Assembly (NCBI GenBank): GCA_030247855.1
Contig: JAPDRN010000014.1
Location: forward strand, 186,001-250,000
Direction: 5' to 3'
Length of the DNA: 64,000 nt
Source of the DNA: Knufia peltigerae
Taxonomy: Eukaryota > Ascomycota > Eurotiomycetes > Chaetothyriales > Trichomeriaceae
Shown here: piece by piece, positions 10,655 through 21,225 of the stretch
Layout of the letters: every line of letters begins with the position of its first letter
Numbering within the stretch: the stretch's first letter is position 1
Notes under the pieces: generated by a model
Told to the model about the DNA's origin: nothing
Database searches by the model: none
What the model saw: only the letters and a program-made list of their open reading frames with translations
Program-made: the position numbers and the translations under genes

Positions 10655-11302
10655 ATGGACTTTGCGCCGTACCAAGATGAATCTCCAGAGATGTGAGTTG
10701 TTTTCTGCTAAGAACCGTCTGGTACGATCTTTTGATCCTAACTGACATGCTTTCTCTCTAGAGAACGTGCTCTATCTCCCCCTCCTGCTAAGAGCAGGCC
10801 GTCTCTCGACTCTCAAAGAGTGCGATCTCCTCCTCCACCTCAAAGCCGACCATCGCAGCCTCCCTCGAGAACCATATCAGAAGTTGCACCACACCCGCAA
10901 AGAGCTTTCGGGAATAATAATAATGCCTTTGCTTCTTCGCAGCAAGAGCGGGGACAGAGCTTGGAGGCCTTCGAGACGAGCTTGCCTATCAGGTTGGACT
11001 ATGAAGCCTGCCTGGCATACCTTCTACTTCCACCTGCCGGAGGGGTGTTTCTTCTCATCTTCGAACACAAGAGCGACTACGTTCGTTTCCACGCATGGCA
11101 ATCGAGCATGCTATTCGCCGTCATCTTCGTTTTACACCTCATTCTCGCGTGGTCCAGCGTACTCTCGTGGATGCTCTTCACGGTCGACCTGTTGCTGATT
11201 GGTTTTTTGGCTATGCATGCTTATCGGGATGTCGATACCTTGGATCACTACGAGGTCCCATTCTTCGGGCGTTTGGCGAATTCCTTTGTGGATGATGAGT
11301 GA
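10655..11302 (+). CDS. Small three-pass membrane protein (DUF4870 / UPF0132-like)
   Basis: Two exons, 10655-10692 and 10762-11302, split by a 69-bp intron (GTGAGT..CTAG) inside an Ile codon. The product is 192 residues. The first 80 residues are polar and rich in Pro and Ser (MDFAPYQDESPEIERALSPP...). The C-terminal part has three hydrophobic helices: ACLAYLLLPPAGGVFLLIF, VRFHAWQSSMLFAVIFVLHLI and MLFTVDLLLIGFLAMHAY. The HAWQS motif at the start of the second helix, and an acidic LDHYEVPFFGRLA tail, are conserved in fungal UPF0132/DUF4870-type proteins. The location and role of these proteins are not established. The family call is from remembered motifs. Confidence 0.75.
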
Positions 11303-12232
11303 GCATCGATTGCATCCAGTCGATTTACTGCCAGGACCCCTCCAGAAGACAAAGCGTTGAGAAATAATTAGTCAAGAGAAGGCTTTTTCGGACAACCTGT
11401 ATAATATCCTTCTCAAAGAGTACGAGATCTAATCGGCAGATGGTGCTTATCCAAGAAGAGATGGGTGAAACTACGGACTTTTAACAAAATTGTACAAGCC
11501 GCCCAGATCGATTCAGCCATCGTCAAACTGATTACACGTGAGATCCCAGTGCCAAAGTGGGATATTGTTGAGGACGGCTTGGAACCACCATACGTCGACA
11601 TTACAGAATCTGCTGGGCAGGCGTGCCTCTCTCCATCGAGTCATTGAAGCCTCTCAGACAAGGCCACAATTCTCACTCCGATGCCATCCAGAAACACAAT
11701 ACGCAGCAAATGTTGATGGGTCAGTTAACTTCGCAAAACGCAGCCTTGGGGGCAAATTCCGGCTCAGTTGTACAAGTATTGGTGCCGTGGTTGTGTAGAT
11801 TACCCTCCACCTCCGGCGGCTTCTTCCTTTCCCGGGCGTCTGGCAGACAACCTGGAAAACGATTTCTGCAGTAGAAAGGTATCCGGGAAGGGAGATGCAA
11901 CTCTTTATTCAAATAACAATTATAATAATAATGCATTGTACCGATAAAAACCATGACAATGTGCTGTTGGTGCTGGGAATAACATCGGCCTGTTTCGAAA
12001 CTGCGCCACTTGTTGCTGGGGCGACGAGTCTGTTTGGGGAGTTGACCGACTTTGTCACTCCAGGACCGTGTCAATGTAGGCCAGTTCCTTTCTCAAGACC
12101 AGAGTGCACAGACATACAGCCATTTACCTGCGACCTCTGTCATATCAGTTATCCATATGTGATCGCAGCCATCATAAACCCAAATTATTGTCGCACTCTC
12201 TACAGTAACAGAATCGAACGACGCAGGGCATA
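11303..12232. other. Intergenic region upstream of the F-BAR gene
   Basis: 930 bp with only short, motif-free open frames on both strands. It is probably the 3' region of the membrane-protein gene plus the F-BAR promoter. No RNA gene or repeat was seen. Confidence 0.5.
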
Positions 12233-15200
12233 ATGCCTCCAGGCACTGGGTCCGAGATAGGAGCCCCTCCTTCAGTGCCGTTAAGCTGTAAGACTTCCGA
12301 CGGAATAGAACCATCAATGGAAACAACTAACAAGACCAGTTTCGAACAACTTTTGGGGACGAGATGACGCTGGAGTCGATCCTCTGCTGACCCGAATGCA
12401 AAGTGCCCGAACGACCTGCGACGAATTGAAGACATTCTACGCCGCTCGCGCCGCGCTCGAAGAAGATTATGCGAAGAAGCTTCACAATTTGTCAAGGAAG
12501 CCACTGGGAAGCGTTGAACAAGGGACGTTGCGGGCGAGTCTTGATGTCGCGAGAGGGGAGACGGAGGCTATGGCCAAACAACATGGCTTGATCGCTCAGC
12601 AAATGAAATCTGAGCTGGAAGAACCGCTGGCCGCGTTCGCAGGCGGCATGAAGGAGCGCCGCAAAATCATACAGAATGGGATTGAGAAGCTCCTAAAGAC
12701 CAAGCAAGCGCAAACCGCTCACGTCAACAAGGCTCGAGACAAGTATGAACAAGACTGCTTGAGAATAAAAGGTTACCTGGCACAAGGGCATATGGTCATG
12801 GGACAAGAGGAGCGGAAGAACAAGGCCAAACTCGAGAAGACACAGATCAACATGGCTTCGAACTCTCAAGAATACGAAGCTGCCGTCAAAGTGCTGGAGG
12901 AAACCACTGGACGATGGAACAAAGAGTGGAAAGCCGCCTGCGACAAGTTCCAGGATCTCGAAGAAGAACGATTGGACTTTACCAAATCTTCTCTATGGGC
13001 ATTCGCCAACATTGCATCGACAGTCTGCGTGTCTGATGATGCCTCCTGCGAGAAGATTAGGCTGGCACTGGAGAGTTGTGAGGTGGAAAAGGACATAACC
13101 AGCTTCATCAAGATCTGCGGTACCGGTCAAGAAATTCCAGATCCTCCACGATACATCAACTTCTGCCGAGGCGATGTTGACAGCCAATCTGAAGTTTCGG
13201 AAGATGACAACTATTCAGTGGCACAGTTCTCACGAACGACAAATCCCGCATTCAGAAGCTCATCACCAACACATTCGAACGTAACAAGAACCACACCTCA
13301 GCGCATGTCAGAAGAGCCGACGATTCCGAATGAAGAAGACTTGCCTACCCCTTCAAATTCAAACAGTGGACGGCCGCCACCTCTCAATTACAAACAGACT
13401 GGTCCCAATGTCCCTCCAAATTACTCGCCAAGTCAACATGGCGATGTGCCTCAAGTACCACATAACCAGTATCCAACAGATGGAATGACCATGTTCTGTC
13501 GAGCAGATGCTGCGTCTTCGGTGTCAGGGTCTGCCTTGTCTTCCAACACCCGACCGGAAAGCAGAGACAGCGAGAGCCAGTATTCCGTACCCAGCTCCTT
13601 CACCAGTGCTGATCCGATGTCAGGTGCAACGTCACCAATCAAAATGGCGCCGGCAGGTGGTGTGGAACTCCCTGGAATGGGCTCACCAGAAAAATCGGTG
13701 CAGAAGAAGCGGTCTGGGTTCTTCTCAAACAGTCCTTTCCGGAGAAAGTCGAGAAAAGGCCACGACAGTTCGAAGACCAGTCCTCAGATTGGCGACCCAT
13801 GGTCCTCAAACCCAACAAGTGGCGGGAGAATCAACCTCAATGCTCCAGTATCCAGCACACAGTCCAGCCCTACCAAATCTCCCACCAAGCAATCGACGGG
13901 CTTCTTCAACCGCAATGCTGGATCGATGTCATTCGAGGGGGAAGAGCCCGTGGACCCTCGCGCGAACTTCCAATTGAATGTCGGTAATAACGTATTCGAT
14001 GTCGCTAGTCCCGATGGACAGGATTCTACGCCGAGAGCCAGCATGACAAATCGTAATTCGTTCCTTCCTCCACCTTCAGCAATGGGTGACGATATGATGA
14101 ACGACCCTATTGCACAAGCACTGGCAGATCTCAAACGAACCTCAAACGGCGTCACAGGGATGGCCAAACAATCGAGCACCCGTGTAGCCGTGGATCGATA
14201 TCACGGCGTGGCCACCCCAGCTCCTGATCAAGACCCAGCCCTCCGACCCGGTATCAGCAGCGCTGAAACTCAGGCTCGTTTAGCGGCGCAGCGAGGAACA
14301 CCACCACCAGCATACGAGTCTGGAGCGGCAAGACACAGTGTGTTGGGAGTTCCGCAGCCAGCTCACACAAAGAAAGAAATGTTGAACCGGACAGAGACTT
14401 GGGGCACAGGATCGGTAACGGCCAATCCGAGAGGTACTCAGCAAGCTAGAGATGGAAGAAGAAGTCCTGGACCTGGTATGATGCGAGCAGCCAGTCCCCA
14501 ACCACAAGGTCAATATCAACGATCAAGAAGTCCAGCACCTGGCATGAATCCGCGAGCTGCTAGCCCTCAACCACAGAATCAATACCAGCGCTCAAGGAGC
14601 CCGGCACTCGGAATGCCTCGAGCTGCTAGCCCGCAACCTCAACGACAGGATCCCTACATGAGATCTCGTAGTCCAGGCCCAGGAATGATGCAGCAACAGC
14701 AGCAAGGTGGGTCGCAGTACCGTGCGGCATCGCCCAATCCATACGATGGCAGACCAAGGGGTCAAGGCTCGGCATCGAGGCAAGGGAGCGGAATGGAGAT
14801 GCAACTCAGCTCGTCAGATGTAAACAGGTACGATGGATCCGGTAGCGGCCGAGGACGACAGAGCATTATGAGACCCACATCCAGCTTTGGTGGCGATCGG
14901 TACCAACAAGGCTATGACGGGCGTGAATCCAGGCAGCGAGGTGGTGGCGGTGGTGGTATGGATGTTGAGTTGAAGAGGGAAAGGAGCAAGAGTTTGGCAA
15001 ACATTCCATTCCGCCCTGGTCAACCACAAGTTTTGCATTATGGTAAGTCACCCGCGTCAAGACAGATGTACTAAGAAACTGACATGCGACTCATTAGCAC
15101 GAGCAATGTATACCTACACGGCTGCCATCCCGGAAGAGTTGAGTTTCAGCAAGGGTGACATCTTGGCCGTGTTGAGGTTGCAAGACGACGGATGGTGGGA

Positions 15201-15282
15201 AGCAGAGGTTCGCGAGAGCGTCAAGGGGACAAGGAGTGGTGGTGTTGGTTTGGTACCTAGCAATTATCTTCAGCGATGTTGA
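12233..15282 (+). CDS. F-BAR and SH3 protein, Cdc15/Imp2/Hof1 type (cytokinesis scaffold)
   Basis: Exons 12233-12287, 12340-15042 and 15098-15282 give 980 residues in frame. The N-terminus reads SFSNNFWGRDDAGVDPLLTRM and leads into an F-BAR coiled-coil domain (about residues 20-290) with ARAALEEDYAKKLHNLSRK, the typical FCH start. A long disordered middle follows, rich in Ser, Pro and Gln. It includes PPPAY (a PPxY-type motif) and four RSRSPxPGM / RAASPQPQ repeats (separate entry). The last exon encodes an SH3 domain (about 920-980: ARAMYTYTAAIPEELSF..DDGWWEAEV..GLVPSNYLQ). In yeasts, proteins with this layout bend plasma membrane and organise the contractile ring and septum. Either a Cdc15-like or an Imp2-like role is possible; the fungal genes are not separable by eye. 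Confidence 0.9.
14455..14745 (+). repeat. Coding repeats RSRSPxPGM / RAASPQPQ in the F-BAR protein
   Basis: About four degenerate units of roughly 20 residues alternate RS-rich (SRSPAPGM) and ASPQPQ blocks, ending in a Gln run. Each holds SP sites that could be phosphorylated by proline-directed or RS kinases (inference). The linker is otherwise disordered. Confidence 0.7.
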
Positions 15283-15685
15283 TCATTTTCTCGGGCTGCT
15301 GTGGCAGGTAGTTGAAGAAGATGCTTTTTGAGGACGTCGTGGATCTTGAAATCTTTGTTGCGATGGGACATGTAGTAGCAGTAGCCACTGTTCAGGGCAT
15401 GGTAGTTTTGTGTTAATCGGCGTTGGGTTGTAACAAGACATATTCACGACTTGTGTTGATCTGGCTCTCACCGTCAAATGTAGATTAGGTATACGGTGAG
15501 TACGAGTACATAGTTCAGGGGAGTGTGGGAGTTTGGAGCGTGCTTCGAACTTGCTAAATGTCACTCTTTTTTTTTGCAAGTTGCCCATCGTAGAGATTGG
15601 GACTTCGTTTCGTTGTCCTTTTCCCCTCTTGGAGGTGGCTATTCACCTGAAGTATATGTAGGAGAAGGAGCACCGTCGTGTAAAT
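15283..15685. other. Gap between convergent genes
   Basis: 403 bp of shared 3' flank between the F-BAR gene and the large zinc-cluster gene. It contains a short GAGTACGAGTAC repeat near 15498. Nothing else was seen. Confidence 0.45.
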
Positions 15686-18298
15686 CTAAGAATCCGATAT
15701 TTGAGGATCAAAGTTTGACATCCAATTCAAATTTAAATCGTCCAAATCGTTGAATACTAGGTTGAGAGAATCGAATGCCAAACCTGTATCGGTGGGGATA
15801 ACATTGTTGTCATTGATGGTATTGTTATTGTTGGACCAAGTAGTCGATGGACGTCCGGATTCCTCTGGCCCCAAAAGCATCGGATCGAGATTGAGGGTCG
15901 TGTCGAGAGAGGATTCGGAAAAGTCGAACAATGTCACATCAGTATTGTCGATACCTGTCCGATGGTCAAAATCATGTATACCTCCCAAGGGTACACCATT
16001 CGTATTCACACTCGTACTCGTATTTGTACTGGCAGGGAGCATTTGAGGAGGTGGTGGAACATTAATCCACTGGGCAGTAGAAGATGAATCAGAGGTCGTC
16101 GTGGGTTTGAACTCTGACTTTGTTTGTTGGTGTCGGTGTTGATCCAAAGTCAATCGTATGGCGTGTGAAACTCTTTGTGCGTCTCTACAAGCCGGACCTT
16201 TTTCCAGACAAATGTCATAAGAATGTTCGAGTAAACCAAAGACTTCTTTTTGGGTGGCTAATTCGATGGCGAAACTTTGATATTGATTTGTACCACCGTT
16301 GTCATCATCGGCGGCGGCGGCGGCGGCAGTAGTAGCTGTAGAAGTGGTAGCAGTATGACCAGAAATACCACCCCGACTCCAATTCTTCCTCAATCTTCTT
16401 TGACGACAAAGGTGTACCACGAGACACAAAACCATGACACCCAACAAGAAATCATTCATGGTGAAATTATTCAACATCCATCTTTCCATGTACAATTGAC
16501 CTTCTGGGTTTTGTTGTTCCTTGTACATGTCGACGAATTGACTCACCAGACTTTTGGCTGCCTCGACACAAGCCATTGTACTAAACACATTACCCTTGAC
16601 CATGTACTTGCGATGTAAAACCAGCAAGTTCTTCAAGTGGATGAATTCGATGTAGAACCGAGTCATGATCAAAAATGGTGAGTCGGTGAAAGAATCGGCC
16701 AGGGCTCGACTTCGCAGGACTTCGGGGATACCAGAATGGACACGACGGATCTCTCGGTCGAGTTCCGAAATTTCGGCTTCTGACCGTTCGGAAAAGGACA
16801 AGGCGTCTCGTGATACTTTACTGAACAACGCCAGCATCCGGTCTTTGACGATGAACCAAAGGAGCCGAGAAGGTTCCTCTTCGGACCTCGAAGGTGGTAG
16901 GTGCGTGGTTGACTCGTTAAAATCCGCGTCCAACAGATGTCGAGGTGGCTTTGTGTCACTGTTTTCCAAAACGATACTGCTGGGCAAACCCAACTGGAAC
17001 GACACCATGGTGTCGTACTGTTTCAAGACCGCCCAGAACCGACGGCGCATCTCGGCCTCGAACGGTGTAAAGTGACCGCGTCCGTGGCCCCGGCCCTGAC
17101 CGGCCAGGTGGTCCGGGTCACGGTGGTAGCCCATCTCGTACGCCATGCGGACCACAATGGCAAGGATGGTGCCGGCCTCGCGTGACGGTTCGAGCGTGCC
17201 CAGGTTTTTGCAGTGGCCGTAGATGGCGAGAGCTTCGAGCGCGAAAGGTTGGTGTCGTCGATAACTTCCCAAGACCAAACACCTCGCCGCGGCTCTGTGG
17301 AGTCGGTGACGGCGTCGACGGATGAGGTCGCCCTCCTCTCCTTCACGAGAGGCGTCTGTCGTGGAGTTGGTGGTGGTGGTGGTGGTGGTGGTGGTGGCGG
17401 CACTGGTACCCGTAAAACCCCCAATCAAAGATGCCATGTAACATATCGACAACAACATGGAAAGCCATAAAGGGTTGACCTTTGTAGGGTCGGCCCAAAA
17501 CTCCCGGTATTGACGTTGGAATTGGTACGTGTGTACAAAGGGAACGACAAACGTTTCTCCGCGAAAGTAGACGGCCAAAGCCCGGTCGATTTCGACCTTG
17601 GGAGGGAGGTCCTGATCCAGAATCTCTCGAAGCGAGAAACTACTCGCTCCTCCGAAGATGATGTCATCGTCGTTGTCTCCTGCCGACCCCGAAAGAGCCG
17701 ACCTGGGTGGGGTGGAAGTAGTAGAAGAAGATGTGCCGGCGGTGGTACTCTCAGAAACTTCGTCCGGCGCCGTCAGCGCGACCTTTAGTTCTTGAATGTC
17801 GTCGAGGATGGCCGACCAGTGTGTGAATCCGACGTAGCGACTGTCGCCGCCGGAGGACGGCGACGAGGAAGACGCGTCAGTGGGGAGGTCCAGGTCGACC
17901 GGGTCGTGAGGCAATGAAGGTGGTGTTCTGGGCTTGGTTGGCATCGCATGTGCCGCCGTCGGTTTTTGTTCAGTGGCTGACGACAACGACGACTGTTGCT
18001 GCTGATGCTCCATCAGCTCCCTGACCATGGCTTCGAGGTGCATCAATCTATCCTCGGCCACGGAGGACGACGAGCGGGCACCCTCATTTTGAGAGTGGTT
18101 GGACGGGGTAGGTCGATGGTAGGAGCACGCCGTTGCGACGTCTCTTTTGACACAACTCCCGCATGGCTGCGCTCTGTCGCATCGAAGCTTGGATTTTCGA
18201 CATTGATTACACGCCAGAGACTCTCTTGGTCGTTTGGTGATTTTGGACGTGGATGGATCCGCTCGGAATTTGGTGGTCAAACTTGTAAAGTCTGTCAT
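15686..18298 (-). CDS. Zn2Cys6 transcription factor with Fungal_trans domain
   Basis: Single exon, 870 residues. The zinc cluster is near residues 30-58: CNQCRKSKLRC then CGSCVKRDVATAC, spacing C-x2-C-x6-C-x5-C-x2-C-x8-C. A short linker with a possible coiled coil (RLMHLEAMVRELMEHQQQQ) follows. The middle homology region (Fungal_trans) includes YMASLIGG, ALAIYGHCKNLG, EAGTILAIVVRMAYEMGYHRDP and FEAEMRRRFWAVLKQYD. Low-complexity Thr and Ala runs break the protein, and the C-terminal tail is Asn/Asp-rich, acidic and activation-like (FDSLNLVFNDLDDLNLNWM). It is a nuclear DNA-binding regulator with no assignable target. The neighbouring gene on the same strand is a short-chain dehydrogenase. The long GTG/CAC-rich tract at 17369-17399 encodes a Thr run. 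Confidence 0.88.
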   Translation of the reverse strand: MTDFTSLTTKFRADPSTSKITKRPRESLACNQCRKSKLRCDRAQPCGSCVKRDVATACSYHRPTPSNHSQNEGARSSSSVAEDRLMHLEAMVRELMEHQQQQSSLSSATEQKPTAAHAMPTKPRTPPSLPHDPVDLDLPTDASSSSPSSGGDSRYVGFTHWSAILDDIQELKVALTAPDEVSESTTAGTSSSTTSTPPRSALSGSAGDNDDDIIFGGASSFSLREILDQDLPPKVEIDRALAVYFRGETFVVPFVHTYQFQRQYREFWADPTKVNPLWLSMLLSICYMASLIGGFTGTSAATTTTTTTTTNSTTDASREGEEGDLIRRRRHRLHRAAARCLVLGSYRRHQPFALEALAIYGHCKNLGTLEPSREAGTILAIVVRMAYEMGYHRDPDHLAGQGRGHGRGHFTPFEAEMRRRFWAVLKQYDTMVSFQLGLPSSIVLENSDTKPPRHLLDADFNESTTHLPPSRSEEEPSRLLWFIVKDRMLALFSKVSRDALSFSERSEAEISELDREIRRVHSGIPEVLRSRALADSFTDSPFLIMTRFYIEFIHLKNLLVLHRKYMVKGNVFSTMACVEAAKSLVSQFVDMYKEQQNPEGQLYMERWMLNNFTMNDFLLGVMVLCLVVHLCRQRRLRKNWSRGGISGHTATTSTATTAAAAAADDDNGGTNQYQSFAIELATQKEVFGLLEHSYDICLEKGPACRDAQRVSHAIRLTLDQHRHQQTKSEFKPTTTSDSSSTAQWINVPPPPQMLPASTNTSTSVNTNGVPLGGIHDFDHRTGIDNTDVTLFDFSESSLDTTLNLDPMLLGPEESGRPSTTWSNNNNTINDNNVIPTDTGLAFDSLNLVFNDLDDLNLNWMSNFDPQISDS

Positions 18299-18559
18299 GT
18301 TTCTTCTCTACGAGTACATTTTTACCAGGTAGAAAAGTCTTGGGAGTATCCGGAGCGATATTTGGCATGAGAGAAACATGTTTTTGACAAGGGTTTTCAT
18401 CAATACTGATGCCTTTCATTTCTAAGCTACCACAATCAAGCGTGCCGTGCGTCACGGAGGTAAGTTGTGTTCGACGGGGCTAAACTCCGTACGGACGAAC
18501 ATTGCTGGTGGGTCAAAGGCCAGCCTTGCCGGACCCCCCAGTGATTGTTCAAAGCCAAC

Positions 18560-19457
18560 TCACCATGGCTGAACATTGTCTCTTCTGATGACTTTCCCAA
18601 CATCCTGATCTCTCTTTCCCTCGACCACATCCTTGACGAAATTGGCACCGATGGTCGGATCCAGCCCTCCCATCTTCTTGATCAGTTCCGGGTTACCACC
18701 CAGTCCCGTCACCAACATACCCGGAGAGATGGCAAACACCTTGACACCGTCTTCCTTGAGGATGCGAACCCACTCCCTCATCATCATATTCATACCGGTT
18801 TTTGCGGAACGATACGAACCCAGTCCTATCCTCATCGGTTCCTTCGGCCAACCCTTGGGCGCGGGCTGATCGATCCACAACATCCCCTTCTCGGCCTCAG
18901 TGAGGGTCGACGTGCCACTCGTGATAAAGAGTAACCTGGGACCATTATTACTCGACGATTTGAGCAGTAACGGCACAAAAGTGTAGGTCATGATCTGAGT
19001 GCCCGTGGTGTTGACATCCCAAGACTTATTCCAGGCTTCTCTCATGGTCAACTTCCCACTGGCTATCAGAGGGTCGAATTGGGCTCCTTTTCATTCTCAG
19101 AAGTCAGCAGGCATGCCGACGTAGACCCCGGAATTGGTCAGTTGGATGTTTTCTGGTGCGTGCGATCTCACCTGCATTGTTGATCAAGACGTCCAAATAC
19201 CCATACTCGGACGACACCTTTTCAAAAGCCTTGTTGATTGAAGTATCGTCTTCGATGTCCACTTGGATCGGCTTGACCGTACTCGGACTGTTTGGGAATT
19301 CGGCTTGGACCTGTTTCACTGCCGCCTCGGCTTTGGTCATGTCACGACCTCCAAGAAGGATGGTATACGCCGTAGATGATTGGCATAATGATCGTACTGT
19401 CTCGTAACCAAGTCCCGTATTGGCTCCGGTGATGAGAAGAATCTGGTTTGAAGTCAT
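18560..19457 (-). CDS. Short-chain dehydrogenase/reductase
   Basis: Exons 19172-19457 and 18560-19086, with an 85-bp intron (GTGAGA..AAAAG) inside the Gly codon of NNAG. The product is 270 residues. The TGANTGLG cofactor loop lies near residues 9-16, then LINNAG, a catalytic Ser in FITSGTST and YRSAKTG as the YxxxK. The NVQPW ending is common in this fungal subgroup of classical SDRs. The enzyme should use NAD(P)H in the cytosol; GGRD after the second strand fits NADPH. The substrate is unknown. A TATATAAG box is on the minus strand about 110 bp upstream. It has the same orientation as the zinc-cluster gene downstream. Confidence 0.85.
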
Positions 19458-21225
19458 AATTCAACGTTTCTTGTTCGTATTTTTTTTGAAGCTGATCCGG
19501 TCTGACTTGTCTGGATGATGATGTTGTTCCTACCTCTCATTCAAACGGTTCCCATACTTTACTCTCTTATATATGCATACCTTACATGGTAGACTGTACA
19601 TGGTCGGGTCTCGGACAGCTGTTTCGGCTCAGAGTCTTGCCTGTTTTGAATAATGGCACAGAACTTCTCTTCTCTGCTCAGAGCACAATGGCCATCGAAA
19701 AAGAAAATCAATACTCAGTCTATATTTGGTAGTAAGTTCGGCCGCAATCATTACTCTACAGTGTGAGTACGAGTACAAAGTCTCCAGCATGGCCATTTAC
19801 GTCATGGGTCTTGATTTCGTGGTGATGGTGCTGGACTGTCTTGATCGATCTTTCTTGCAAGGCTTTGAGGTTCTCCGGGGTGTCTTACGGAGTATTGGAT
19901 TTTGATCCAAGGTAGGCTTTGACACCGGCCGAGACTATTTCTTTTTAAGGAACGATGGAGCGATCAGTGCCCGATGGGGTAGAAACCCACCGACTGACCG
20001 GGGAGTTCGCAAAATTTCGTGGGGCACTTTTTGTACCCTGCTGTGACGAGCCACAAGGAACTTGCCGGCGGCAAGGATTATAGTAAAAACGACAGGGGGG
20101 AATAATCTGGCATTTTTGTACCGGTGGAAGGGGAAGAAAAAAAGTCCCACAGGAGGACAGTAGTACCTCACATACCTGAACAAACCTGCTTTTCTGATTT
20201 CTTGATTGGTTTTTGATTCTTTTGGACCCCAAAAGAGGTCAAGGATATTCACGACCACCATGAATCTCTCTCCCATCCCTGGAGAAGTTTCGAGCAATGA
20301 GCAATGGGTTCACAGGTTGAAGGTCGATCCCTCGTCGTCGTAACAGAGCAGCAGCACGCCACCCTCTTCAAAGGGCCATAGCCTATCTTCAAGATGAATC
20401 CACAAAATGAATCATTGTGATTATGACTACGAAATATGACCTGGTCACCCCCAGACGATCATGATCTTCACGACAATTTGTAACGAGTAATGCTTGTCAA
20501 TATCCGTGCAAATACCCTCGGAGTCCTCGGTGGTGAAAATTGGTGCGAGCCACAGCCTCGTCTATCATGATGTACACTATGTACGGAGAACCTACTACAG
20601 TACATATACAGGTCTAACAATAACACAACACCACCACCTTCCTCATTGAGCACGACCTTCCTCATCTGTCCCTGTCACAGCGACTTTTTTTGTTTGATTC
20701 CAAGATTTCTTGTGCGTTGCATACAAAGATACATGAAGCGAACAACATGCATGCTCCGCATGCATGGCTACACTTCACCCATCACAGTTGCGGTGAACGT
20801 TGTGATCGGTACTTACTTTCCCCATTTACACCACCGCATCTCATCCATTTCCAAGTCAGGCAGGTCGGAAAATCTGTCCTCCCCCCTCTCCCTATAAAGC
20901 TTTGAGATGTGTAAGTAAGGCCTACTTGCTTATCCAGTAGTTACTCAGTAGCTCACAGAGATGAATTCCATGTCGCAAGGAATGACCGAAACAGGAGCTA
21001 TCTTGGCCCCCTGGCTTCTCAATCTCACCCACAATCTCCTGTGCTGACCTATACAAAAATTTACAACAAATTACAGGTGCTGTACACAGAAAGTCCATGG
21101 ATGCAAAGCAGGGGTTCCTCCTCGTCCTTGACTTGGTTGTGCTGACAATGACTAATCGGCCACGCTATATACACCTCTTTTTCATTTCTGCTTGTTGATG
21201 ATGACAAAACGTCGGAATATCCCAA
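19458..21225. other. Long intergenic region (1.77 kb)
   Basis: The region lies between the SDR promoter and the 3' end of the next regulator. A minus-strand TATATAAG (19566-19573) is about 110 bp from the SDR ATG. One exact TACGGAGTA is at 19886-19894. The open frames here, including a 120-codon one at 19935-20297, lack family motifs. No RNA gene was recognised. Confidence 0.45.
19566..19573 (-). promoter_or_regulatory. TATA-like box of the SDR gene
   Basis: TATATAAG on the minus strand, about 110 bp upstream of the start codon at 19457. Identified by match and spacing only. Confidence 0.4.

Noticed and set aside
18421..18560. Third exon of the short-chain dehydrogenase after CCATG|GTGAGT
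   Set aside because: The unspliced end NVQPW is a normal family end; the spliced alternative adds only a few residues.
19935..20297. 120-codon minus-strand frame with hydrophobic stretches
   Set aside because: No family motif, no signal-peptide layout, and low-complexity ends; probably chance.
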